Shown: in pieces, positions 1-10,001 of the stretch
Layout: each line of letters starts with the position of its first letter
How positions within the stretch are numbered: the first letter of the stretch is position 1
Program-made: the position numbers and the translations under genes
The notes under the pieces: generated by a model
The model's input: only the letters and a program-made list of their open reading frames with translations
Databases searched by the model: none
What the model was told of the DNA's origin: nothing
DNA from: Cryptomeria japonica
Lineage: Eukaryota > Streptophyta > Pinopsida > Cupressales > Cupressaceae
Reading direction: 5' to 3'
DNA length: 64,000 nt
NCBI RefSeq assembly: GCF_030272615.1
Contig: NC_081410.1
Span: 259,363,033 to 259,427,032, forward strand

Positions 1-915
1 TCTTCTAGTGATGACTCATTAAACAAGATACCTATGGATGAATCCTTACCCTCTGATAATCAAAATTCTTTGGATGAGTCTGAAGCTCCTGAAGAAGATC
101 CTTCTCGACTTGAATATACGCATGAAAAGGCTTTTGATCCTGAGAAGGTTCTCGCAGAAGACGATTGGGGATCTCTTGATTTTAATCCCACCTTTGTAGG
201 TGAGTATAGGGTTCCTGCTAGAGAGTTTAAAGTTAAAAAGAAGGAAGAAACTAGAGATCAATCAGTCTTACCTGAACCTATGAGTAATAATTTTGTGGCC
301 GTTTCTCAAACTTCTTCTCCTCACACTTCTAATTCTGAAGAGTTTGATTCTTTGTCTTATGAAAAACCGCCTTCTCTTTCTGAAATGGCTGATCGTTATG
401 GTCGTGGTTTTCGCATTTTTGCTAAGCATGGGTATCATGGAAATGGTTGTGGCACTCATGAACAAGGGATAAAAGTTCCTCTAGAGACTAATTTTCACAA
501 TTATGCCTTTGGACTCGGCTATAATCCCTGCAAACGTACCAAAGCATCTAAAAGACCATCTCTCAATGTGAATGCTATATTTAGTAGTGATGATGATCTC
601 ACTTCAACTAAATCATCTTCTACTTCTATCAACTCTCATTCCCCTCATAAGGAAATCTTGGCAATGAACAAATCTCTTTATGAATCCCCTCAAATTTCTA
701 AATCCACTTATGAATTTTTATCTCCTATTCATCATAAAGTCCTTTCCTCTAGGGATAAGGCTCTAATACATTACACTCATCCCTCTTCTAAGATTTCATG
801 TGACTTTTCTTCTTCAATTTTTATCATTTTATACATGTTTTTGATCTCACTTATAGTTGAGCATTTAACATGTCATATTCAAATACCTCATTTAGTCTAT
901 CATGTCTTTAAATAA
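1..915 (+). CDS. Ty3/Gypsy-type polyprotein fragment with G-patch-like motif (open at left edge)
   Basis: The frame is open from base 1, so the protein continues outside the window; the first ATG is at 34 and the stop is TAA 913-915. Numbering from that ATG, residues about 1-120 are acidic and Ser/Glu-rich. Residues about 125-165 resemble a G-patch (KHGYHGNGCG, then EQGIKVPL, then FGLGYNP), a motif found between protease and RT in Tat/Ogre-type plant Gypsy polyproteins. A Ser-rich spacer follows, and residues about 260-277 are a strongly hydrophobic, probably membrane-spanning segment just before the end. No RT, RNase H or integrase follows, so the element is either internally deleted or non-autonomous. 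A polypurine tract and 3' LTR lie downstream on the same strand. The G-patch assignment is by motif memory; the hydrophobic tail is seen directly and its role is unknown. Confidence 0.6.
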   Translation, partial: SSSDDSLNKIPMDESLPSDNQNSLDESEAPEEDPSRLEYTHEKAFDPEKVLAEDDWGSLDFNPTFVGEYRVPAREFKVKKKEETRDQSVLPEPMSNNFVAVSQTSSPHTSNSEEFDSLSYEKPPSLSEMADRYGRGFRIFAKHGYHGNGCGTHEQGIKVPLETNFHNYAFGLGYNPCKRTKASKRPSLNVNAIFSSDDDLTSTKSSSTSINSHSPHKEILAMNKSLYESPQISKSTYEFLSPIHHKVLSSRDKALIHYTHPSSKISCDFSSSIFIILYMFLISLIVEHLTCHIQIPHLVYHVFK

Positions 916-1863
916 CATTAATGGCTATTATGTTGCTCATCATTATGTGACATTGGTAGCTCATTTACTGGGGGCTCATTGTCATTCATGATGGTACAAT
1001 TTCAAGTGCAATCATATTTTTGAAGCAACATAATAGCCTAATTTTCCTATGTTATATCTTGTTCCTATGGGGTAATAATGTGGAAATACTGATCATCTTT
1101 GCTTTAGAATCCTCTTTTCCTAGATATGGGAGAAGATGTGTACTCTCTTTCTTATCCAACCCACTTCTTGTGAGGAGCATTTTACATACACTAATGTCTT
1201 GCTTGCATGAACTCATGTGAGTATGTAGTACATTTTGTTTATGTCTAACTCTCTCCCTAGAAGATTGTTTAAGTCCTTCTCATTGTCCTTATCCTTGGGA
1301 GGCAATGATCTTTCCTTATTTTTATCTAAGGATCCACTTTTTCCTATTTCGTGGATGGTGTGAACTTTATTACTTGATGTTATTCCTTGTATGTATTGGT
1401 TGTTGTTTGTTCAAGGATTCTCTCTTACAAGAGGTGTAAGTCCTTGACTACAACCTCTTTTGCACTCGGTAAAATACATCCATAATGAATTCACTCTCCC
1501 AATTGGGTTAAAAAGAGCGTCATCCTTCATTAAGAATCACTTTCACCTCGCAAAAGAAGGAAGTATTGCATTCTTATTCTCTTCTTTGTCTTATTCTAGA
1601 AGATGTTATATTTGTCTAAGACAATTCCTCTCGGGGATAGGTGTCTTTTGTACAAAGATCTCTTCTCCTCTAAGGATCTCCTTTACACATACTACAAGAT
1701 ATCCCTTTTCAACTATCTTATCCTTGCTTAAAGAGTGCAAAACTCTCTTGCTTGGATCTATGACATTGTTGCATTTTTGGGGTATCTTCTTTTGTGATGA
1801 AGGTAGGTATCCTTGTTCTACTTTTCTTATGACATAAACATTACACTTTTTGAGCAATGGGTC

Positions 1864-1963
1864 ATTCTCGAAACCAGAGCACAGACTCTTAGAGCGAGAT
1901 GTCTCCATTTTTCTTTTATGCAAGGTGATTATTCTCGAAACCAGAGCACAGACTCTTAGAGCG
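1864..1963 (+). repeat. Direct repeat, two copies, period about 66 bp
   Basis: A 34-bp block starting ATTCTCGAAACCAGAGCACA occurs at 1864-1897 and again at 1930-1963 with no difference visible. It lies in the non-coding 3' interior of the Gypsy element. Confidence 0.85.
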
Positions 1964-2112
1964 CAATGTTACGCTTTTGTACTATACATATACAGGTTGT
2001 AGCATACTCGGGCATAGACTCCTATGAGGTGCTTCTAACCTCACTTACACACACATGCACGAGGTTGAGTGGAACTAGCGGCATAAGGCTAGACTTTCTC
2101 ACTCTCCTCCCT

Positions 2113-2240
2113 TACATGGATCACCTAGACAGACTCTAGGGGCTAGTTTTCCATGTCCTTTTTCCCATGGATCACCTAGACAAGATCTAGGGGCGAGAAG
2201 TCCATGTTTTCTCTCTCACTATTCTTCTCATGGATCACCA
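2113..2240 (+). repeat. Short tandem repeat, about 51-bp period, 2.3 copies
   Basis: CATGGATCACCTAGACA followed by a TCTAGGGGC block occurs near 2115 and 2166; a third partial CATGGATCACC lies near 2229. The units are pyrimidine-rich between the conserved cores. Confidence 0.8.
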
Positions 2241-2735
2241 ATGTGTGTATTCATTCTTTTTTCCTTTCTTTTCTTCTCTTTGCATTTTGTTTCCATTTAC
2301 ATCCTTCATCTTGTGTTAGAGAACTCTCAAATCCTCACACTCTTTGTTGTGTTGGAATTGAGATTTAGTCCTCTTTCTTACCAAATGATTCTCCATTAGT
2401 TTTTGATCTCATATCAAATCTTCTTGTGAGCATTTGTCATCAATTTTCTTTAACAATTCAAAGTGGTAAACATGATACCCTGTTTCAACTCACTAAAATT
2501 AGCAAGCCGAAACAGGGGGGGCATATAGCTACCCTCGAATTTTCATCACCTTCCTTAGTAAGCATTAGGTGATTTTGTGATCTAAGGTGTGTTTTGTAGG
2601 GTGCGGTTCCTAACTGTTTACTACAGATACCGCTGGGGGCTTCGTTCGACAGACTTATGGATATATCCTTTTTCAAATAATGTTTACTTTTTTGTACTTT
2701 AGCTTGCATATGCACGTAGTGTTCATATGACCGCT

Positions 2736-2745
2736 AAAGTGGGGG
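2736..2745 (+). promoter_or_regulatory. Polypurine tract of the Gypsy element
   Basis: AAAGTGGGGG lies five bases before the TG that starts the LTR. This is the expected plus-strand primer site for reverse transcription and fixes the 5' edge of the 3' LTR. Confidence 0.75.
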
Positions 2746-2750
2746 CTAAA

Positions 2751-4396
2751 TGTAGCGTCGTAAATTGTACGCACTTGCTAGGGTGGTACAATTTCACACC
2801 TAGTTTAGCACCCGCCTTGGCGCATCTTGCATTTTGCATTGCATTTCCCCTTTAGCACTTAATTAATTAAATTAATTAGGTCTAAGGTTCTATTTTATCA
2901 TCTTCCACATTATAAAGTTGGGCCCTTTCATTAAAGTGTGCCCCTTTCATTTTATTCTTCCAATACATCATTTAATCAAAAACCCTAATTAGGTCCTATT
3001 TTGAACTTGGGGACTTGGTTTTGGGGTTCAAAACATCTCGAAATCACCTGTAACTTCGGGATTCTCTCTAAAATCATCATATCCGATAGCCCTGAAAATT
3101 TGGTGAAAAGTTGTCGGGACCATGGCGCTCGGAGTGCACATGGTCCCAGACATTTTTCCCGAAATTTTAGGAGCCCGATCCAATCATAAAATAAAGCTTA
3201 ACCCCAAGAAATTGGCAGGATATTCAATCTCTAGGTCGGCCAAAAGTTGAAATTAAGACCTAGGGTTTCATATATAAGAGCTCTCTTTCTTCATTTGAAA
3301 GGATCTGAATTTTGGCTTTCAAGGACCTTTTATGCAGCGAAAGAGAAGATCTTTGAAGACTTCAATAACATTCAACATCCATCCATCAAGCATTCATCAA
3401 TTTCATTCATTTATGGCTTGGGAGACATTGAAGAACAATAGGAGATTACCGACTGAAGATTGGCTTGTACTCCTCCCTTGAGGGTTGGGTATGATTTCAT
3501 GTTGTTTTCATGTCTTTGCATAAGCTTCAATATATCCTTTATTCATGCTTTAGATCACTTTGCATCTTGATTTAGAGCATTTACATTATCATTTACAAGC
3601 AATTAGGGTTTACTTTCTAGGTTGCTCTAGTTTGCTTTCTTGCATTTAAGGACCTTGCACACACACTAGGTCTGCACACACAATACATTTTACAATACAA
3701 CTTGGCTATTCATGGAGGTGGAAATCACCGAAGTGGGGGTTTGACTAAGGCAAAACCCTATATAGCCGCCCAAACACCTTTTTAGATATAAGTGCAGGTT
3801 TCGGGACTCGGACGACGCCGCAAGTTACAGATCCGGAAGAAGCAGACGGAGACCAAACAACACACCAAATCTCAAAGCAAAAGACCAGGACAGTGGCGTG
3901 GGGCGCCCTGGTCCTGCTAGGATAGGGGCGCTGGGCGCCTTGGTCCTCCTGACAGACAGCATTTTCAGCATTTTTGATAGCTTTTCCAGAGTGCCAAAAC
4001 AACAGTTTTCGGAGCAGTTTCAGGGGCAGAATCAAGACAGTGGCGCGCGCGCCCCCGTCCCGAACATTTTCACTCAGATTTTAACACCGGGTATGCATTT
4101 ACATTCTTGTCTTGTCCTTGTGTTTACAGCTTTCCACTTTCCATTGTTTAAGTTCAATTCTGCAATCTTGTTATTAGTTCATACTTGCACTTTGGGGTTA
4201 GGGATTGAACTTGCATTATTTTATCTTTCAATTACAACAAAGGAATAGAAATCCTAATAGGTAGCCTATGGCTCTCTCTTTCACAAAAAGAAGTAGCCAA
4301 TTGTGTGATACCTCTAGGCTCTTTTGTATTCCACAAATGTGTGATTGAAAGTGAGATTAGGGCATGTTTGCTTCATGTCACTTTTTCTCCCACACA
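2751..4396 (+). mobile_element. 3' LTR of a Ty3/Gypsy element
   Basis: Starts TGTAGCGTCGTAAATTGTAC directly after the polypurine tract. A TATA box lies about 520 bp in, followed by a T-rich leader, a GC-rich stretch with repeated GGCGC blocks (about 3895-4060) and a final pyrimidine-rich stretch. The right edge is uncertain: I placed it after CCCACACA near 4396 because LTRs end in CA. The 5' LTR is outside the window, so neither the length nor a target-site duplication can be checked here. Confidence 0.6.
3270..3279 (+). promoter_or_regulatory. TATA box in the Gypsy LTR
   Basis: ATATATAAGAG follows AGGGTTTC and precedes a pyrimidine-rich stretch, in the expected position for the U3 promoter of the LTR. 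Confidence 0.55.
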
Positions 4397-5355
4397 AAGA
4401 ATATTTAAAGAATCGACGTTGATTGATGAAAAATTGAGCACAGAGTTGATCGTAAAGTTGATGTGTAGATTTGAAACTGAATTAAGATTCAACATTGAAA
4501 TTTGAGCGCAATTAGAAGAAAAATGAGCATTTGATGAAAAGAGCGCTAAGTGGTCAAAATTGTGAAATTGACTAGCAAAATGATCTCGAATTTTGGTTTC
4601 AATCCTGAAAATGGAATTAGAATGGTTAAATTAGCTAAGGGTATAATTTTCATGTCCATCGGAGCAAGTTGAAAAATTAGGTTTTTAGCTATATATGGGA
4701 CGAAAGTGTCATTTTCAAATCATTTTAACCCTCCAAGTTTGAAAATTCAAAAAGCCTTCTACGAAGAAAATGGTGGTCCCTACTCATCAACATCGATTCG
4801 AGCGCCAAAGAAGACATAATTGACCCTGAAACTATGAGCTAGTGGTAAGTGATTGATCTTAAGCCTCTTTATGTTTTCAAATTTGAAATTTTTTTGTTTA
4901 GTTTTAAAGTTTTTCGCATGTGTGGGGTCGGGTTTCACGTTTTATCATGCGAGATAGGATCCTGTCTCGTATGAGTAACTAGTAAAATTTCTTTCATCAT
5001 TTAGGGTTATTATAATTGTCATTCGAGACACACGCTTGTATTGTATGATAGGTCTGTTAAAAGACCATTTTGTCGTGCAAAACCCAATAGTTTGTCATTT
5101 GGGGTTGTTTTGTCATACGATAACTATTCCTGACTCATACGAGATTCTGTCTCTCTATGTTTTGTCGTTCAGGAGACAATGAGCATTTTTGAAGGTCTAA
5201 ATGTGAAATTTTGATTTTGCATTTGACTTAGTTGGATTTGCATGATGTTTTACTTCTCTTGTAGGCTCATTTGAAATATTTTTTGATGCTTCATTGTTGG
5301 TTTTTTGCAAGTTTGATTACCTCCTATGCTATTTAGATGCTTTTATCCTCCTACT
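4397..5355. other. No gene seen; AT-rich with recurring inverted motifs
   Basis: Only short ORFs occur. Between about 4940 and 5180 there are recurring motifs of the type CATACGAGA, TCTGTCTC and GTCATTCGAGAC, including the near-palindrome listed at 4946-4973. The segment may be the 5' flank or leader of whatever carried the mobile-domain pseudogene. Confidence 0.5.
4946..4973. repeat. 28-bp near-perfect palindrome centred on GGATCC
   Basis: The two arms are CATGCGAGATAGGA and TCCTGTCTCGTATG; they pair at all but two positions. A diverged half-site pair (CATACGAGA then CTGTCTC) recurs near 5137-5155. Confidence 0.75.
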
Positions 5356-6377
5356 ATGGCATTAGTTTCACATTTATCTGAGGTTGAGCATGCTCATATT
5401 GACTTGTACAGCTTGACTCATCTATTGAGATTACCTGATATCCGTGTGAACCACGGAATGCTCACGGAATTGGTAAAATGTTTCCATTAAGAACATAACA
5501 CATTTCATCTATTGGTGGGGGAGTTGACTATCACTCTTGAGGATGTATATAGGATCCTCCGTATCCCTTTTGTTAGGGATAAGGTGGATTATGATTCAGG
5601 GCACCTTCTAGGATTACAGGCAGTGAGGCATGTCTTCAGTGATCCTAACATTTGGACTCGTTCCATTAGTTGGGACATATTGATGAGCAGGTACAATGAG
5701 GAGTTTCCTCTGGCATGTGTTCTAGCAGGGTTCATAGGTTGTTTTCTGATGCCAGACAGAGGGCAGCAAGGTTTCCAGTGCAGATGGGGTCGGATGCTAG
5801 AGAGATTGATAGAGACCCCTCAGAGACTTGGCTGGGGTTCATGTTTATTGGCCCACATGTATCGAGAGATGCATGAGATCATGTATAGAGATGGGCAAAG
5901 CATGGTCGCTGGTGTATATATTTTGCAAGTGTGGGCTTGGGAGCACCTTCCCATTTGTCGGCCCATAGTAGATGATAGTAGAGAGCCTTGGCAGCCGATT
6001 ATATATAGGTATGCTAGATACATTACGCAACCCCATAAGGGCAAGACAAATTTTTGAAGATGACAGCTAGATGACCTGATAGCTGTTGTATGGAGACCAT
6101 ATAGAGGTTTGAAGCCTTGGGATGACTGGTGGATGGTTCGCAGGGACTTTTTTATTACGTGCCCTCTCATTGGGAAATCACAGACTATTGTGGAGTGATT
6201 CGTCATTTCTTGAGTGATGAGGTAGTATGGCCAGCCTCAGGGGATCTCGCAGGAGTTTACAGCGTATGCGCGTTATGCAGACAAGGAGAGACAGGTATGG
6301 TCTCCATGGTTTTCCTATGCTTTGGCGATGCAGGAGCTGACTGGTTTACATTGCCTGAGGTGGGATTATATGGATGA
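5356..6377 (+). pseudogene. Plant mobile domain (PMD, aminotransferase-like) pseudogene
   Basis: From ATG 5356 the frame runs to an in-frame TAA at 5488-5490, then continues in the same frame to 6057. Hallmarks of the plant mobile domain are clear: GELTITLEDVYRIL, then LACVLAGFIGCFLMPDRG, RWGRMLERL, RLGWGSCLLAHMYREM and LQVWAWEHLP. The stop falls in the segment that normally reads like a W/H...E-HTFHL linker before the GELTITL motif. After 6057 similarity appears to go on in other frames (VVWRPY..., then a frame from about 6129 to 6377), so there is at least one frameshift. PMD proteins occur both as host MAIN/MAIL proteins acting in nuclear silencing and as passengers of plant transposons. 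Given the surroundings, a transposon origin is more likely, but no terminal repeats of a carrier were found. Confidence 0.75.
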
Positions 6378-8230
6378 TGTGGTAGATGTGGGGGTATTAC
6401 CCTAGTATAGAGATTGGTTTCAGCAGCATCCATTCCCTCAATTCATAGATCCACCAAAGCAGGCTCCTCATATTGAGGATGTTGAGGATGATGCCCCCAC
6501 ACTGGCACAGGGTCAGGGACAGGGCCACAAGCAGGGACAGGCATAGAGAGCTGAGGTCCCATGATGGGCGCCATTTATGTTTGTGTGAAAAAGTGGTGTA
6601 TAAGTTGCAAGCACAACACTTCAATTAAGTCATTATATGCATGGTTAGTAATCAATAATCAATAAGTAAAAAACCATAACAAAGAGACTAATTCCCTTCT
6701 AAAAGATGCAAGTATAAGATTGCTCTCAAATTGTTATAAGCAATACCAGTGACTAGACTACACCAAGATGAAGGATTTAATCTATATGATATTAACTATA
6801 TGGATGCAAGATGGATGAATAATTCAAGCAAATAATAAATTCAAGCAATAATGGATGTAAAATAATCTAAAAAGCACAATAATCTTCAATGACTCCAAAG
6901 CGAAATTAGCATGATAATAATCTCCAAGCGTGTTCTCAAAAATCTCTGGGGTAAATTGGAATGAGAGCTGAAGACTGAATTTATAGAGAATTACCAAGAG
7001 AAAAGCTCAATTTAGAATTAATTGAAAATAATTGAGAAATCAGGTTTAGTTAACTTTGAGATAGATTCCAATTATAGTTTAATTGAAATGCATTCAAATT
7101 AGAAGTCCGAGTTGCATTGGAAATAATAATAAATTAATTCCATGCATTTGTGATAAAAATAGATAATTCTTTTATTTATTCAAGAAAAGACTTTTCAATG
7201 CAACTGAACTTCTTTTTCTGAAAGGCTTTGAGTTCCAATTTTAGAGAATAATTCAATAATTCAATTAATTGCTTTTCTGATTTCAAGTTCTAAATTTAGA
7301 AAAAGAAATAATATCTCAAGTTTGATTTCTCTTTCAATTCAATTCTTTTATTTAATTTCAATTCAACTCTTGTTTTGTAATTAATTCCTCTTTTGTAATA
7401 AATTAATTCCTTTTTCATGATTAAATGGCAAATTATTAATTAATTAAATATGCAAGGATATTTAAAAATAGGATAATTGATCAAAATGATATTCTTGGAA
7501 ATGATTCGATTAATTAAATGAATATTGAGTAATTGATTTGCCATGTGATATTTGATGATTAAAGAATCAATAATGTGCTCAAGGTTGATTTAATTGTCTT
7601 TGGTTAGGACCTTGGTGATGTTGTCGAGATTAGGGGCCCATGGTTTAGATGACCATTTTTAGGTTATTACACAAACAACCAATAAAATAAATTAATTAAA
7701 TTCATATATAATCATAAATGGTCAAATAATATAATTTAAACTCAATTACCAATAATATCTCTCACATCACATATAAAATATAATAGATAAATAATCTTCC
7801 ATGCATAATTATAAATGCTAAACATTATAATCCACAAAATAATACTAATACCATAAAAATATAGGACTTGCAATATTCTCACATGAATAATTATTTACTC
7901 ACACACAATAATATGCACAAAAAAATGTATATTAATCACCACAACCATCAATCAACAATGAAATACATCAACTATGACCACATAGAACCCAACAAGACAA
8001 CAAGTCTTAAACACTAGAAATACTGAGATATCGACTAGGTTTAAAATTTGGTAAGGCCTTATGTCACCTACAATCAATTTCCATTGGAATTAGAGGCACA
8101 CTTAGACCTATGAGACCAAGTGAAGTTGATGCCTAGTACCAAAATCCTGCATAACACCAAACATCTATACACAATATTTATATATGTTAGCATTTCAGTA
8201 AGTTTGTTGGTATGAGGATATTGAGAAGGT
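6378..8230. other. AT-rich stretch without recognisable genes
   Basis: 6378-6560 is a Gln/Gly-coding-like tail after the mobile-domain pseudogene. From about 6600 to 8230 the sequence is very AT-rich with many AATTAATT and TTAATTAA words and no credible ORF. It forms the left flank of Copia element A. Confidence 0.6.
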
Positions 8231-9669
8231 TGTTGGAGATTGTTGATATAATTGACAAAGGATGATTACTATCTTAATAACATTATTTTGTCATTGATGT
8301 CAAGCAATTGATTTTCTGATTCAGTATGATGTTGCCATATCTTAATGAGTATGTTTTGATAAGTATAAAGATGTCGGTAAAAGACACAGAATAAATGTGA
8401 AAATAAAAGGGGAATAATAAGTTTTTCAATGGGAAACTATTACCGAGTTAGACAGTGATGAGATTATGTTGTTTTGATTGTTTTGATATCCCATATATGG
8501 GTATTCAAAGACTGAACAATAAGGAGAAAAGATTTCAAGCTATAGAATTAGTTAAGGCTTTATACTGTTCTATGTTACCGAGCAAGATGCTAGTCGATAA
8601 ACCCTAAGGTTATCACTATCGGTTAAAGAAGGCAGAATATCTATCGAGTGAAGTTCAGTATTTACCGAGTAACAACCGAGTAATAATAGAATGCATTGGA
8701 TGGATAAATACATTATTAAATGTAGAATACCAATGAGCTGGAGTTGATTAGATGATTGGTATGTAATGCAAGAAGTTTGTTGAGGATCTACGACATCAAA
8801 AATACAAGAGATAAGATATACAACGCAGATTGAATGGTCATAACCTAGCACAAGTTCCAAGGTGAGGAAAGTTGTTTTCAAATCAAAGGATACAATGAAC
8901 CTAGTCACATTTTAAGATCTGATGGCTAAGATTGATCATGGGAGATGTGATCAAGAAGATTAAGCGGTTAGGTATTATTCATAAATAAGAAACTGTTGTT
9001 GAACAATGAATGAGGGCAAAATAAAAGAACAGTGACACAACAGTAGTGATCACCGAGCACAAAAGATTGAAGATCTGATTGAAGAACAGATTGAGAAGCC
9101 CATAAAGAAGCAAGATAAGTCTTATGACAAGATTGTTTTGAGCATATAGAATCTTCTTTAGCATTTCAGATGTGAAGTTGTAGATATATTTTATTACTGT
9201 TATTTATTTTTTAAGTGACAGGAAATCTCTTAACCAAGTGGACTTAAGAGACTTATTTGTAAACCCTCTAGCAAGGTAACCTTCTAAATGAGTGTTTGAA
9301 ATCCTTTGACAAGGTCACTTCTAACAAAGTGCAAGACTCTAACAAGTTTGAGGGAAATCCCTTAACCGGGTCACTTCTAGCAATGTGTTTTTGTAATCTA
9401 TAACTGGATTAGCTTTTAACCGAGCATACTCTAGAAGGGTATATTTCTTGGTGGGTCTAAAATCCCACAATGGTTTTTCCCTATTTGGGTTTCCACATTA
9501 AATCTGGTGTTAAATGTATTATGATGTTTTAAGTGTATCTGTTTATAAGTATTGAATGATTTATAGTCATAGTTGCATATCAATAAAGGCTACCGAGGTT
9601 GAATCTGGTGAATATATTGTATTGTGAGTTTTTATGATTAACCCCCCCCCCCTCTCATCTAAACTAACA
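8231..9669 (+). repeat. 5' LTR of Copia element A
   Basis: Starts TGTTGGAGATTG, ends ACTAACA immediately before the primer site. It contains a conserved TTGTCATTGATGTCAA block at 8288-8303, a degenerate CCCTTAACCGGGT-type motif series (about 9225-9440), the CCACAATGGTTTTTCCC block near 9467 and a C-run near 9644. No long ORF in it is credible on either strand. Confidence 0.9.
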
Positions 9670-9671
9670 AT

Positions 9672-9683
9672 TGGTATCAGAGC
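9672..9683 (+). promoter_or_regulatory. Primer binding site, tRNA-iMet type (Copia A)
   Basis: TGGTATCAGAGC, two bases after the LTR end, matches the usual complement of the 3' end of plant initiator tRNA-Met. Confidence 0.9.
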
Positions 9684-9732
9684 TTTGGACTCCAGAAGAA
9701 TAGTTTAAAGGTACTTGAGGCAAGATCTGAAG

Positions 9733-9966
9733 ATGTATAAAAGGGATGCACCAAAACTGAATAAGTCAAGTTTCTCCACATGGCAGAAAAGGATGAAGCT
9801 GCATTTATCAGGAATTGGAGAATATGCAACATATTATCTAGAGAATGATTACATAGCACCTAGCACCAACCTGATGACAATAGAAGAGATAAAGGCAAAG
9901 CAAGAACATATTCAAGCTATGATTGAAATAACATCAGCATTAACCGACTCAGAGTTAATGCTATGA
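9733..9966 (+). pseudogene. Copia gag, N-terminal fragment
   Basis: From ATG 9733 about 77 codons match the start of a Copia gag (KLNKSSFSTWQKRMKLHLSG, then LENDY and a short helical stretch), which is the DUF4219/UBN2-type region. The frame ends at TGA 9964-9966, where the original gag is lost and replaced by 35 bp built from nearby words before the 3' LTR. An earlier TTG is in frame, but the ATG fits Copia gag starts better. No zinc knuckle or pol domain is present, so it cannot make a functional capsid protein. Confidence 0.85.
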
Positions 9967-10001
9967 TTGAAATAACATAAGCAAGAACATATTGAGAAGG
10001 T

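Larger units (their letters stand above)
916..2735 (+). other. Non-coding 3' interior of the Gypsy element
   Basis: About 1.8 kb between the G-patch ORF and the polypurine tract. It holds only short chance ORFs, is T-rich, and contains two small direct-repeat clusters listed separately. Long untranslated 3' interiors are known in Tat/Ogre-lineage elements, which fits, but that lineage call is inference. Confidence 0.5.

Noticed and set aside
9644-9660. C-run near LTR ends as a sequencing artefact
   Set aside because: C-runs occur at the same relative place in both Copia A LTRs, both Copia B LTRs and the solo LTR, so they are real LTR features.
9672-9683. tRNA gene fragments suggested by TGGTATCAGAGC-type words
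   Set aside because: They are complements of the tRNA 3' end placed right after LTRs, that is primer sites; no cloverleaf surrounds them.
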